Origin: Nostoc paludosum FACHB-159
Lineage (GTDB): Bacteria; Cyanobacteriota; Cyanobacteriia; Cyanobacteriales; Nostocaceae
Length of the DNA: 64,000 nt
Direction: 5' to 3'
Assembly (NCBI RefSeq): GCF_014698835.1
Contig: NZ_JACJTU010000024.1
Location: 62,001-126,000, forward strand
The notes beneath the pieces are model-generated. The model was not told the DNA's origin. It worked only from the letters and a program-made list of their open reading frames with translations, and did no database searches. Positions 1-8,617 of the stretch are shown one piece after another. Numbering within the stretch: the stretch's first letter is position 1; every line of letters starts with the position of its first letter. A program made the translations under genes and the position numbers.

Positions 1-136
1 AGGTGTTAAGTTCCAGCCTATCGGACGGACTGAAGCTAGAATGATGTTGGAAAATCGCTTACGTACTCTGCGTCGCACAGGGCAATCTCAGGAGTACGAT
101 CAGCTTCAGAGTGTTTTCCAACGCACCTTCCAATGA
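1..136 (+). CDS. pipX: PipX, C-terminal fragment (cut by window start)
   Basis: Only the last 44 residues are present, in the frame starting at base 2 and ending with TGA at 134-136. The fragment includes QPIGRTEARMMLENRLRTLR, typical of the helical C-terminal end of cyanobacterial PipX. PipX is known as a small co-activator of NtcA that is sequestered by the PII protein, linking nitrogen status to transcription. Its stop codon overlaps the ATG of the next gene (ATGA), and the pipX-yggS order is conserved in cyanobacteria, which supports the call. The tudor-like N-terminal part lies outside the window. Confidence 0.85.
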   Translation, partial: GVKFQPIGRTEARMMLENRLRTLRRTGQSQEYDQLQSVFQRTFQ

Positions 137-801
137 ACAGTTCGATTTACGAACGTATTGTTACCATTCGTTCCTCGCTACCAACTTCAGTCAGATTGAT
201 TGCTGTCAGCAAGCAAGTTCCTGCTGAGGCGATTCGCTGTGCATACAACGCAGGAATTCGTGATTTTGGCGAAAGTCGTATCCAAGAAGCCACCATTAAA
301 CAAGCCCAGTTGCAAGACTTACCGGATATTACTTGGCACTTTATTGGACATTTGCAAAGCAATAAAGCCAAAAAAGCCATTGAACAATTCCACTGGATTC
401 ACTCCGTAGATAATTTAAAGCTGGCAGTGCGCTTAGAACAATTGGCGCAACAGCTAGGAGTGAGTCCCCAAGTTTGCTTGCAAGTGAAAATTCTCCCCGA
501 TCCTAACAAGTCGGGTTGGACTGTACCTGAACTTTTGGCTGATTTACCCGCTCTTAATCAATGCAAAACTTTACAAATTCAAGGTTTGATGACAATTCCG
601 CCTTCAGGATTGGCTGATGCTGAAATTTTGAGTGTGTTTAATCGATGTCGCGAACTGGCAAAAGAAATCCAACAGAAAAACTGGCCGCACATAAAAATGC
701 AGCAGTTATCTATGGGTATGTCAGGCGACTACGAACTGGCAGTGCAAGCAGGCGCAACGATGGTACGATTGGGAACCATCTTATTTGGCGATCGCCTCTA
801 G
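133..801 (+). CDS. yggS: YggS/PLPBP family pyridoxal-phosphate homeostasis protein
   Basis: 222 residues, the normal length for this single-domain alanine-racemase-like family, which binds PLP and keeps vitamin B6 and amino-acid pools balanced; it has no known enzymatic activity. Lys27 in IAVSKQVP is the expected PLP lysine. HFIGHLQSNKAKKA and the C-terminal LSMGMSGDYELAVQ with VRLGTILFG are family signatures. The ATG overlaps the pipX stop by four bases (ATGA), so the two are very likely co-transcribed and translationally coupled. In cyanobacteria this gene (PipY) works genetically with PipX. Confidence 0.95.
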   Translation: MNSSIYERIVTIRSSLPTSVRLIAVSKQVPAEAIRCAYNAGIRDFGESRIQEATIKQAQLQDLPDITWHFIGHLQSNKAKKAIEQFHWIHSVDNLKLAVRLEQLAQQLGVSPQVCLQVKILPDPNKSGWTVPELLADLPALNQCKTLQIQGLMTIPPSGLADAEILSVFNRCRELAKEIQQKNWPHIKMQQLSMGMSGDYELAVQAGATMVRLGTILFGDRL

Positions 802-1185
802 CATACTAGTGTCAAGCTTGTTCTTGAGTATTAATTAAAAGATCGGGATTTGATGACAACAATTTTGTAACAGACTGGTGCAATTGGAAACAAAGGATAT
901 AGTATTGACAAGAGCAATCGCCAAGTAAAATTCGGGTAAAAGAACTTTCCTTTGGACAAACCTTAGGATATAATCTTGACTCATTATTGTGTTTAGGCGA
1001 TGTACAGGCCTTGCTAAAAGTGTCCGTTCATCGCCAAAGCCCGTAGTATAGGCTACAAATAGCAATATATTTGCTCAAGTATCCACCCATGTAGCGATGC
1101 CTACGGCGGGCTGCACCTACGCAGATGGCTAAATTAATCCTTTAAGCCAAGTCAATACCGACTATTCGCACCAGGAGAGTACAAA
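802..1185. other. Intergenic region yggS-sepF
   Basis: 384 bases with no convincing gene. Around 1090-1128 there is a GC-rich stretch (gtagcgatgcctacggcggg and following) of the kind dispersed through Nostoc genomes. A good ribosome binding site (AGGAG near 1173) precedes sepF. The gap suggests that sepF has its own promoter, although pipX-yggS lie directly upstream. Confidence 0.5.
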
Positions 1186-1797
1186 ATGAACAACATCTTT
1201 TCCAAACTCAGGGACTTCGTAGGTCTAAATGAGCAAGTGGAATACGAGTATTACGAAGAAGAACCAGATACAGACAATAATTACCAAAATCTGTATCAGC
1301 AAGAAAATCCCCAACCAGTGCCACAAGAAGCCCCAGCAACTCAAAATCGACGTTGGCGGGAACCAGTGCCTACAATGGGAGAAGAGATAGCAGCAGCAGC
1401 AGGTTCAAAGCCAATGGGGAATGTGATTGGTATGCCAGGAGCAATTAACGGAATTTCGGAAGTTTTAGTACTCGAACCACGCACCTTTGAAGAAATGCCT
1501 CAGGCAATTCAAGCGCTGCGAGAACGCAAGTCAGTGGTATTAAACCTGACAATCATGGACCCAGATCAAGCTCAACGAGCAGTAGATTTTGTCGCAGGTG
1601 GTACTTACGCTTTAGATGGACATCAAGAGCGCATCGGTGAGAGCATCTTTTTGTTTACGCCAAGCTGTGTACAAGTTAGTACCCAAGGTGGAGTTCTTCA
1701 TGAAGTACCACAACCGCCAGCCCGTCCTTCTCGCCCCGCAGGTTCTTCATCTACAAATCAAACTTGGGGCAACGAACCTAATCGGATGGCACAATAA
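1186..1797 (+). CDS. sepF: Cell division protein SepF (Cdv2)
   Basis: 203 residues. SepF binds FtsZ, bundles its filaments and ties the Z-ring to the membrane. The N-terminus begins [14 protein letters not shown], the amphipathic helix used for membrane binding. It is followed by an acidic, glutamine-rich linker to about residue 85. The conserved SepF core then runs from about 95 to 170 and contains [40 protein letters not shown] and [13 protein letters not shown]. The tail is Pro/Ser-rich. AGGAG lies seven to eight bases before the ATG. Position between yggS and proC is the usual cyanobacterial arrangement. Confidence 0.95.
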   Translation: MNNIFSKLRDFVGLNEQVEYEYYEEEPDTDNNYQNLYQQENPQPVPQEAPATQNRRWREPVPTMGEEIAAAAGSKPMGNVIGMPGAINGISEVLVLEPRTFEEMPQAIQALRERKSVVLNLTIMDPDQAQRAVDFVAGGTYALDGHQERIGESIFLFTPSCVQVSTQGGVLHEVPQPPARPSRPAGSSSTNQTWGNEPNRMAQ

Positions 1798-1834
1798 ATT
1801 TAAATTAGTCTTTTGTCCTCTAATACAAAGTTAA

Positions 1835-1875
1835 GCCACTGCCTTGGATGGGTTTCCCAACTGAAAGCAAGTGGC
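1835..1875. terminator. Hairpin after sepF
   Basis: GCCACT at 1835-1840 pairs with AGTGGC at 1870-1875, and an inner TTGG..GGG/CCCAA stem can form. There is no strong T-run, so it may be a repeat hairpin or an imperfect terminator of sepF. Confidence 0.35.
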
Positions 1876-1937
1876 CTTTGATGGTCGCAAACCTCAACCA
1901 AGACTTTGCGCTTTGTCCTTTGTTAGTTAACAATAAA

Positions 1938-2003
1938 CTAATGACGAATGACAAATGACCGACGATGACAAATGACTAATGACCAATGACTAATGACTAA
2001 TGA
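1938..2003 (+). repeat. Heptamer tandem repeat (TGACTAA/TGACAAA type) running into the proC start
   Basis: About nine imperfect 7-base units of the type aatgact, aatgaca and aatgacc run without a break into the ATG of proC. These are the short tandemly repeated repetitive (STRR) sequences typical of heterocystous cyanobacteria. A similar array abuts the ROK kinase start at 49801. Confidence 0.9.
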
Positions 2004-2818
2004 CTATTAAATTTGGCTTAATTGGTGGTGGGGTAATGGGAGAATCGCTGTTATCCCGCCTTATCGCGCTTGGAATCTATCAATCCTCAGAAGTCATAGT
2101 TAGCGAACCGCTACCCTCACGCCAGGAATTTTTAAAACAGCACTACAATGTCGCTGTAACAAATGATAGTAGCCAGGTTTTCACCCAAGCAAAAGAAGTA
2201 GTGTTTTTGGCAGTGAAACCCCAGGTATTTAGTACTATTGCTCAAGAATTAGCTGATATTGATATTCTGAATATACAACACCCACCATTGATTATTTCCA
2301 TCTTAGCGGGCGTGCCTTTAAGTCAGTTAGAAGCTGCATTTGTGCAATTGCCAGTAATCAGAGCAATGCCCAACACTCCAGCAACGGTGGGAGCAGGAGT
2401 TACCGCGATTTGTTCGGGTGCATATACCAACCAGAAGCATTACCAAATAGCACATAAAGTTTTTTCTGCTGTGGGTGAAGTCGTAGAAGTTTCAGAAGTG
2501 CTGATGGACGCAGTTACAGGGTTATCTGGTAGCGGCCCGGCTTACGTGGCGCTATTGGTAGAAGCACTTGCTGATGGCGGAGTAGCCGCAGGTTTACCCA
2601 GAGTGATTGCCAATCAACTTGCCTTGCAAACAGTACTGGGAACAGCAAAACTGTTGCAGGAAACCAAAATGCACCCAGCAGAACTCAAAGATCGCGTTAC
2701 CAGTCCAGGTGGTACAACAATCGCCGGGATTGCTCAACTAGAAAAGGCAGGATTTCGCTCAGCTTTAATTGAAGCAGTAAAAGCTGCCACACAGCGATCG
2801 CAAGAACTGGGAAAATAA
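2000..2818 (+). CDS. proC: Pyrroline-5-carboxylate reductase
   Basis: 272 residues, standard length. The enzyme makes proline from pyrroline-5-carboxylate with NAD(P)H in the cytoplasm. The Rossmann motif GLIGGGVMGESLLSRL lies at residues 6-21. MPNTPATVGAGVTAI, LSGSGPAYVALLVEALADGG and the C-terminal TSPGGTTIAGI are the ProC signatures. The chosen ATG sits in the last unit of a heptamer repeat array, with further ATG triplets in the preceding units. MTIKFGLIGGG is the natural start because it places the Rossmann strand at the N-terminus. No clear Shine-Dalgarno sequence is visible. Confidence 0.96.
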   Translation: MTIKFGLIGGGVMGESLLSRLIALGIYQSSEVIVSEPLPSRQEFLKQHYNVAVTNDSSQVFTQAKEVVFLAVKPQVFSTIAQELADIDILNIQHPPLIISILAGVPLSQLEAAFVQLPVIRAMPNTPATVGAGVTAICSGAYTNQKHYQIAHKVFSAVGEVVEVSEVLMDAVTGLSGSGPAYVALLVEALADGGVAAGLPRVIANQLALQTVLGTAKLLQETKMHPAELKDRVTSPGGTTIAGIAQLEKAGFRSALIEAVKAATQRSQELGK

Positions 2819-2821
2819 AAA

Positions 2822-2982
2822 ATGGGGCATAGGACATGGGGCATGGGGCATGGGGGATGAGGAGGCAGGGGAAAAGGTTAAAGGGTAAAGGGTAAAGGGA
2901 TAAATTTAACCTTTCCCCCTTACCCCTTTCCCTTTCCCCATTCCCAATGCCCAATGCCCAATGCCCAATGCCCAATTCCTAA
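2822..2982. repeat. GGGGCAT / AATGCCC inverted repeat arrays
   Basis: A purine-rich array (ggggcat units, then taaaggg units) at about 2822-2903 is followed by its complement (cctttccccc, then aatgccc units) to about 2982. Together they can fold into a long hairpin between proC and the helicase gene. It may end proC transcription, but it belongs to a dispersed repeat family. Confidence 0.85.
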
Positions 2983-3039
2983 CGAAGTTGACAAAAGACC
3001 CGTTAGTATAGTAAACAGTCTGGTTGCAAATGTGATTGA

Positions 3040-5712
3040 GTGAATTATCCCGCGCCGTCTCCTGAACTTGACCTGAGGTCGATATTTCCCTTTGAACTGG
3101 ATCGGTTCCAGAAAGATGCGATCGCATCCCTTAACGCTGGACGTTCCGTAGTTGTATGTGCGCCTACAGGTTCGGGCAAAACATTAGTAGGGGAATACGC
3201 CATTTATCGCGCCCTGTCGCGAGGAAAACGTGTGTTTTACACTACTCCCCTGAAGGCGCTGTCGAATCAAAAATTACGTGATTTTCGAGAAAAATTCGGG
3301 TTCGATCTGGTGGGACTGTTAACTGGAGATGCTTCCATTAACAGGGATGCGCCCATTTTAGTGATGACTACAGAAATTTTCCGAAATATGCTCTATGGTA
3401 CACCCATTGGGCAAGTTGGAATTTCGTTAGTGGACGTTGACGCAGTGGTGCTGGATGAGTGCCACTACATGAACGATCGCCAACGCGGTACAGTTTGGGA
3501 AGAATCTATCATCTACTGTCCCCGTGAAGTTCAACTGGCAGCCCTTTCCGCAACTGTAGCCAATAGCGATCAACTCACCGATTGGCTCAATCGCGTCCAC
3601 GGGCCAACAGACCTGATTTACTCGGATTTTCGCCCAGTACCATTGGAATTTCACTTTTGTAATGCCAAAGGCTTGTTTCCGCTGTTGAATGACAGCAAAA
3701 CCAAAATTAACCCCCGTCTGGCGAATCGGGGCAAAAGAAGACAAGGCGATCGCACAAAAGCTGGTAGACCAGAGGCTCCTGGTATAATTTATACCTTGAA
3801 CCACTTGCAGCAACGGGATATGCTACCAGCCATTTACTTTATCTTCAGCCGCCGGGGATGTGATAAAGCAGTGGCAGAAGTGGGTGATTTATGGCTGGTA
3901 AATAATGAAGAGTCCCAAATTTTACGGGAACAAATTGATGAGTTTTTAAACCGCAATCCGGAGGCAGGACGTTCTGGACAAATTGCCCCGCTGTACCGAG
4001 GAATCGCCGCCCACCACGCCGGGATTTTACCTGCATGGAAAGCATTGGTAGAAGAATTATTTCAGCAGGGGCTGATTAAAGTCGTCTTCGCCACCGAGAC
4101 ACTAGCAGCGGGAATTAATATGCCCGCCCGAACAACGGTAATTTCCACCCTTTCCAAGCGTACTGATACTGGACACCGCCTGCTGAACGCTTCCGAATTC
4201 CTGCAAATGGCGGGACGGGCAGGCCGCCGGGGGATGGATAAACAAGGTCATGTGGTGACTGTACAAACTCCCTTTGAAGGAGCCAAAGAAGCTGCGTATT
4301 TAGCCACATCCAAGCCAGATCCGCTAGTTAGCCAGTTTACGCCAAGTTATGGTATGGTACTCAACTTGCTGCAAACCCATACCATAGAGCAAGCCAGGGA
4401 ACTGATAGAACGCAGTTTTGGGCAGTACATGGCGACTTTGCATTTAAGGCCAGAATACGATGAAATTGCCGAATTGCAAGGGCAATTAGCCCAACTTCAG
4501 GAGCAAATCGCCGCCGTTGATGAAAATGAACTGGCTGTTTATGAAAAATTGCGGCAACGGTTGAAAGTAGAACGCCAGATATTGAAAACCCTGCAAGAAC
4601 AAGCGCTTTTAGATAGGCAAGAACAACTGGCGATGATGTTGGGCTTTGCAGTGTCAGGAACTCTGTTGAGTCTCAAAGGTAAAAATATCCCAGTGTCTAC
4701 ACCTGTAACCGCAGTGTTAGTCGGAAAAACCCCTGGTTCTGGTGACGCTCCTTACTTGGTATGCTTGGGACACGATAACCGTTGGTATGTGGCAACTACA
4801 GCAGATGTAGTGGATTTGTATGCCGAACTGCCGCGAGTTGAAGTGCCACCAGAAGTGCTACCACCAACAGAAATGCCCTTGAAGCCGGGACAGCCAGTGC
4901 TTGGTGGTCAAGAAACATTTGCGATCGCCACCCAAATCCCAAATCCGGTAGAGTCTTTGTATATGGCACCAGAGGTAGCCGAACAACTCAGCCGTGTTAC
5001 CGCCATTCAAGAGCAAATAGAAGCTCATCCCGTACATCAATCAGGCAATGCCGGAACGATTTTCAAACGCCGGGCCCGCTACGTCGAACTAGAAGCCGAA
5101 CTCGAAGAGTTGCAAGGAGTAGTAGAGCAACAGTCCCAACGTCATTGGGAAGAGTTTCTCAATTTAATCGCAATTCTGCAACACTTTGGTGCATTGGATA
5201 ACCTAGTACCCACACAAATAGGACAAATTGCTGCTGCCATTCGTGGTGAAAATGAATTGTGGCTGGGTTTAGTATTCGCTAGCGGTGAACTGAACAACTT
5301 AGATCCGCACCATTTAGCGGCGGCGGCGGCGGCTTTAGTGACAGAAACTCCACGTCCAGATAGCAAGGTTAACTTTGACCTCAGTAATGAAGTCACAGAA
5401 GCCTTGGCAAAACTACGGGGAATCCGTCGTCAGATGTTTCAACTGCAACGGCGTTATAACGTAGCATTACCTATATGGTTGGAGTTTGAGTTAATTGCCC
5501 TAGTGGAGCAATGGGCACTGGGTATGGAGTGGACAGAACTGTGCGACAACACCAGTTTGGATGAAGGTGATGTGGTGAGAATTTTACGGCGGACGTTGGA
5601 TTTATTATCGCAAATACCCCATGTTCCCCACTTACCAGATTCTTTTCAGCGTAATGCTTATCGAGCGATGCAGCTGATTGATAGATTCCCTGTGAATGAA
5701 GTGGTTGAATGA
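3040..5712 (+). CDS. Ski2/Mtr4-like DEAD/DExH-box RNA helicase
   Basis: 890 residues. Walker A APTGSGKT is at 41-48, the DExH box appears as LDECHYMND, SAT follows, and QMAGRAGRRGMD is motif VI. This pattern and the helical C-terminal region (DSHCT-like, about 720-890) match the Ski2-like family, which in cyanobacteria and chloroplasts (ISE2) is linked to RNA processing. The middle part has a coiled-coil-like segment at about 460-520. The start is GTG (MNYPAPSPELDLRSIFPFEL); no upstream in-frame ATG is available. The gene stands alone between repeat-rich spacers. Its RNA substrate cannot be read from the sequence. Confidence 0.93.
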   Translation: MNYPAPSPELDLRSIFPFELDRFQKDAIASLNAGRSVVVCAPTGSGKTLVGEYAIYRALSRGKRVFYTTPLKALSNQKLRDFREKFGFDLVGLLTGDASINRDAPILVMTTEIFRNMLYGTPIGQVGISLVDVDAVVLDECHYMNDRQRGTVWEESIIYCPREVQLAALSATVANSDQLTDWLNRVHGPTDLIYSDFRPVPLEFHFCNAKGLFPLLNDSKTKINPRLANRGKRRQGDRTKAGRPEAPGIIYTLNHLQQRDMLPAIYFIFSRRGCDKAVAEVGDLWLVNNEESQILREQIDEFLNRNPEAGRSGQIAPLYRGIAAHHAGILPAWKALVEELFQQGLIKVVFATETLAAGINMPARTTVISTLSKRTDTGHRLLNASEFLQMAGRAGRRGMDKQGHVVTVQTPFEGAKEAAYLATSKPDPLVSQFTPSYGMVLNLLQTHTIEQARELIERSFGQYMATLHLRPEYDEIAELQGQLAQLQEQIAAVDENELAVYEKLRQRLKVERQILKTLQEQALLDRQEQLAMMLGFAVSGTLLSLKGKNIPVSTPVTAVLVGKTPGSGDAPYLVCLGHDNRWYVATTADVVDLYAELPRVEVPPEVLPPTEMPLKPGQPVLGGQETFAIATQIPNPVESLYMAPEVAEQLSRVTAIQEQIEAHPVHQSGNAGTIFKRRARYVELEAELEELQGVVEQQSQRHWEEFLNLIAILQHFGALDNLVPTQIGQIAAAIRGENELWLGLVFASGELNNLDPHHLAAAAAALVTETPRPDSKVNFDLSNEVTEALAKLRGIRRQMFQLQRRYNVALPIWLEFELIALVEQWALGMEWTELCDNTSLDEGDVVRILRRTLDLLSQIPHVPHLPDSFQRNAYRAMQLIDRFPVNEVVE

Positions 5713-6130
5713 AGAGGACACAGGGACGCGGAAGGGGACAAGGGGACAAGGGGGACATAGCAACGCCGAAAAATTAATCTGTTCATCTTTATATATCTCC
5801 GTCCCCGCGTCTCCCTGTCTCCCCCTCCCCGCGTCTTCTTCCCTCTGGTTGTAATTAAAAATGCTTTTTTTGGTTTGTATACTTTCTACCAAATTTAGGA
5901 TAAGTAGTATTGTTTGGAATTCCTGGAATAGCTTTGTAATTAGGGCTTTTAATCCAAAATCGTTCGACTGAGCGACTTGTGCCGAGCGTTCGCGTAGCGT
6001 CTCGCAGAGAAGTCGAGGTAAGCCGAAGTCCAAAATCTAAAATCCAAAATCGGTACACTTATGCAAACTATTGGGATGTTGTTAACAGTTTAATAGAAGT
6101 TATTGCGATCGCCATCAAGACTTGAACAGT
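5713..6130. repeat. Repeat-rich intergenic region
   Basis: Directly after the helicase gene lies a purine-rich segment (aggggacaaggggacaaggg) whose complement follows at about 5800-5840 (gtccccgcgtctccctgtct), a hairpin-forming pair. At about 5985-6015 there is a dispersed element containing gttcgcgtagcgtctcgcag. From 6025 to 6052 CCAAAATC-type heptamers occur. No gene is supported here. Confidence 0.75.
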
Positions 6131-6505
6131 CTAATACACCAAGTTTCCAGTACCACGCAACTGACGTAAAGAATTTATGCAATATGGACAGTCGCAGGCA
6201 AATAATTTAATTGCAGCTTCGCTTTCCTCGTCAGTAAAGTCCAACATAGCAATATTCTCATCTGATACTGATGTCACAACGGTTGAGGAACGTTGCGAAG
6301 TATAAGGGCGCTTTCTCTCAGAATCTCGAATGCATATAAAATCTTTTCCGCCATGTGGGTTAGTGATACATGTACGGCCGTCTTGTGTGTGCATTAATCG
6401 CTGAGTAATACTAGCATGGGCAGGATGAAATACTCCCAGGGTGGACATCAGCGAAGTAAAAATTGTGGAACTCGAAAGCAAATTAAGTATTAGTTTTCTG
6501 TTCAT
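6131..6505 (-). CDS. Small secreted protein with a CxCxxC motif, unknown function
   Basis: 124 residues. The N-terminus (MNRKLILNLLSSSTIFTSLM.. then HPAHA) looks like a signal peptide cleaved after AHA near residue 31. The mature part contains TCITNPHGGKDFICIRDSER, where a Cys pair may form a disulfide, and near the end FACDCPYCINSLRQL, a CxCxxC cluster that could bind a metal or take part in redox chemistry. I do not recognise the family. It is divergent from the secreted protein at 6896, so the 390-base gap between them probably holds both promoters. Confidence 0.7.
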   Translation of the reverse strand: MNRKLILNLLSSSTIFTSLMSTLGVFHPAHASITQRLMHTQDGRTCITNPHGGKDFICIRDSERKRPYTSQRSSTVVTSVSDENIAMLDFTDEESEAAIKLFACDCPYCINSLRQLRGTGNLVY

Positions 6506-6895
6506 CGGTTTCCCAATAAAATGTTTCTGAACGCTAAGGCTATCCGATTAATAGTTATAGGTCAAGTGACCTTTTATCTATTTTTATCTCTACAATCAAA
6601 AATTTATCAGATTTTTAAGCCCAAACCTGTAAGAGCAGTGGACTAGGGACTGTAGAGAAGTATTTTTGCTCAGTATTGAGCAATTTCAAGTTAGACGATA
6701 TGAAAATGGCGCGTTGGGCTGCGCGACAACTCACTCTATTATTGTTTAATCTTAAATTAGGTTGTGCTGTTTAGCCGAATCTATTTTGTATTTTATTATT
6801 CCCAGCTTTTGTACTTTTCTATTTATAAAATGCGTAATTTGATACTAAAAATGGGTATTACAAATAAGGCTTTGAGATGAAATAGGTTTGTAATT
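6506..6895. other. Divergent intergenic region between two secreted-protein genes
   Basis: 390 AT-rich bases that must carry the promoters of the minus-strand gene ending upstream and the plus-strand gene at 6896. I see no RNA gene or clear operator. Confidence 0.4.
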
Positions 6896-7456
6896 ATGAT
6901 TTTAGGCTTTAGAAAAATTGGTGCTGTGTGTGCTGTGTTTTTATTAGTTAGCCCTAGCAGCTTTCCCAAGTCAGCAGTAGCGACTGTTAACAATCAAGCT
7001 CAACTGATAGCACAAGGACAGACTAAAATCCAATCACATCCAGTTTTTAAGTCTATTTTGCCGAAATTAAAGCAAAAAACTAAAATCAAGATTTTATTAC
7101 CGAAGTTTATTCCTGAGTCGGATGGAGAAAACCCGATTTACGCGATTATAGAAACTGCTAGTCAAAAAAAGTACGATATTTTACTTGGTTTTAGTCCTGA
7201 CTGTAATGGTGGAACTGCTTGCCGTTTGGGTGTGCTTTCTGCTGAAGCAGTAACCCAAAAAACGCCTCGCCTCACCGGGAAACGCGTGTCTTTAGCTAAG
7301 GGCATCACTGGTTATTTTGTGGATTTTAGTTGTGGTGCTAATTGTTCAGATGCTACCTTGACTTGGCGACAACAGAGCGTGCAATATACTGTTGGATTGA
7401 AAGCAGGCGATCGCACTTCTTTAGTGAAAATGGCTAATTCTGCAATTAATCCCTGA
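6896..7456 (+). CDS. Exported hypothetical protein
   Basis: 186 residues with an N-terminal signal peptide (MILGFRKIGAVCAVFLLVSP.., likely cleaved near residue 29 after AVA). The mature protein has four cysteines, grouped as CNGGTAC and CGANC, which could form two disulfides, and it ends in a mixed beta-rich segment (FVDFSC.., TLTWRQQSVQYTVGLKAGDR). I do not recognise the family; similar short exported proteins of unknown role are common in Nostocales. The next gene converges on it. Confidence 0.75.
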   Translation: MILGFRKIGAVCAVFLLVSPSSFPKSAVATVNNQAQLIAQGQTKIQSHPVFKSILPKLKQKTKIKILLPKFIPESDGENPIYAIIETASQKKYDILLGFSPDCNGGTACRLGVLSAEAVTQKTPRLTGKRVSLAKGITGYFVDFSCGANCSDATLTWRQQSVQYTVGLKAGDRTSLVKMANSAINP

Positions 7457-7506
7457 ATCGGTTTGGATGATACAGCAGATTGCATGTTGGTGAGGTACAG
7501 ATCATT

Positions 7507-7545
7507 GTAGGGGCACACAGTACTGATGACAGCTGTGCGCCCTAC
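7507..7545. repeat. GTAGGGGCACACAG palindromic repeat hairpin
   Basis: GTAGGGGCACACAG (7507-7520) pairs with CTGTGCGCCCTAC (7533-7545) with one bulge. It lies between two convergent genes (6896 plus, 7661 minus). This hairpin type is widely dispersed in cyanobacteria and may also act as a two-way terminator. Confidence 0.7.
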
Positions 7546-7660
7546 CCGCGTACTTCATTTACCTGAAAAACGCTCCCTCGATTGTCAACAGTCAACAAAC
7601 AATCAACACCCACTACTGATATTTTTCACAACTTCAATAGAATTGCTATCCAAAAACCAA

Positions 7661-8461
7661 TCAAGAGGTTTCCTCTAATGGGAAAATCTCGCCGCGCAAG
7701 TAGGAGTCAAAGTGTTTTTTAAAGTACTGAATACTCGTTATATTCGGTTCATCACTTTCTTCTGGCGTGAATTCATAAATTGGTACTTTTTCTCTCACTA
7801 GTTTCACCAATTTAGGATCGAGTTTATCAAAAGCATCTACTCTGAATATTGTAGTTTCAAATCTTAATTTTGCTGGATGAGCATATCCTAATTTCATCCA
7901 AGGCATCCAAGGACAATCTCTTGCCCATTTAGCAGGAGGAACTTCAGTGACATCGGGTCGGCAGGCATTTGATATAAAATATTCAACTCCTTTAAACTTT
8001 TCTCCAGGGCAATAATCTAAGTATTTACTATCTCCTGCTAAGGGATGGGGATATTCTAAAGGAATTTCCATTACAGAAGTAAGATATGGCTTTCCTTTAG
8101 GGATGATAAATTTCTTGGGTTTGACTGAGCCTTGGACAATTCTGTTAGCTATATGTACTACTGGTACTGGTTGACTTGCTGTTGGAGATTGCCAAAAATG
8201 TAGAATTTCTTGAGTATTTGGATCACAAAATAGACCTAATTCCCGATTTATCCGATATCCAACTTCACCAAACTCGGAATCAGGTTTGATAAATACTTTT
8301 GTTGCATTCATCCCAATAATAGAGAACAATTTTTCTTTTGGTTTGTCTGGTGTTTCTTGCCACCAAATTTCTCCAGACCAATTGTAATAAAGCTGTAATC
8401 CATGATTTTTTTTGTAAAAATCAAGATTATTCAGTTCGTAATCATCTAAATAATCACTCAT
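7661..8461 (-). CDS. DUF1838-like protein
   Basis: 266 residues, no signal peptide, no membrane segment. The order of conserved pieces (NWSGEIWW, LFSIIGMNA, GYRINRELGLFCDPNTQEIL, then PVPVVHIANRIVQGS) resembles the DUF1838 family, whose function is unknown. The second half is rich in Trp and Pro (ARDCPWMPWMKLGYAHPAK). ATG start; heptamer-like TTTTGGAT repeats lie just upstream of the gene. No neighbour gives a clue to a role. The family call is from memory of the pattern. Confidence 0.7.
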   Translation of the reverse strand: MSDYLDDYELNNLDFYKKNHGLQLYYNWSGEIWWQETPDKPKEKLFSIIGMNATKVFIKPDSEFGEVGYRINRELGLFCDPNTQEILHFWQSPTASQPVPVVHIANRIVQGSVKPKKFIIPKGKPYLTSVMEIPLEYPHPLAGDSKYLDYCPGEKFKGVEYFISNACRPDVTEVPPAKWARDCPWMPWMKLGYAHPAKLRFETTIFRVDAFDKLDPKLVKLVREKVPIYEFTPEESDEPNITSIQYFKKHFDSYLRGEIFPLEETS

Positions 8462-8617
8462 ATTGATTTTGGATTTTGGATTTTGGATTGAGAGTGCTAT
8501 CTGTTGACTGAGGAGTTATTTACCCTGTCCCCGCATCTTTGCGCCCGCTTCTCGCTGCGTCCCCACTCCCTAGTACGATGGTAAACGTGATAATTCTTCT
8601 CAGCAATTAACAAATCA

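Noticed and set aside
835-1065. 76-codon minus-strand ORF between yggS and sepF
   Set aside because: No support from start context or sequence pattern.
3427-3813. 128-residue minus-strand ORF in the helicase gene
   Set aside because: Antisense shadow of the conserved helicase core with no start signal or family.
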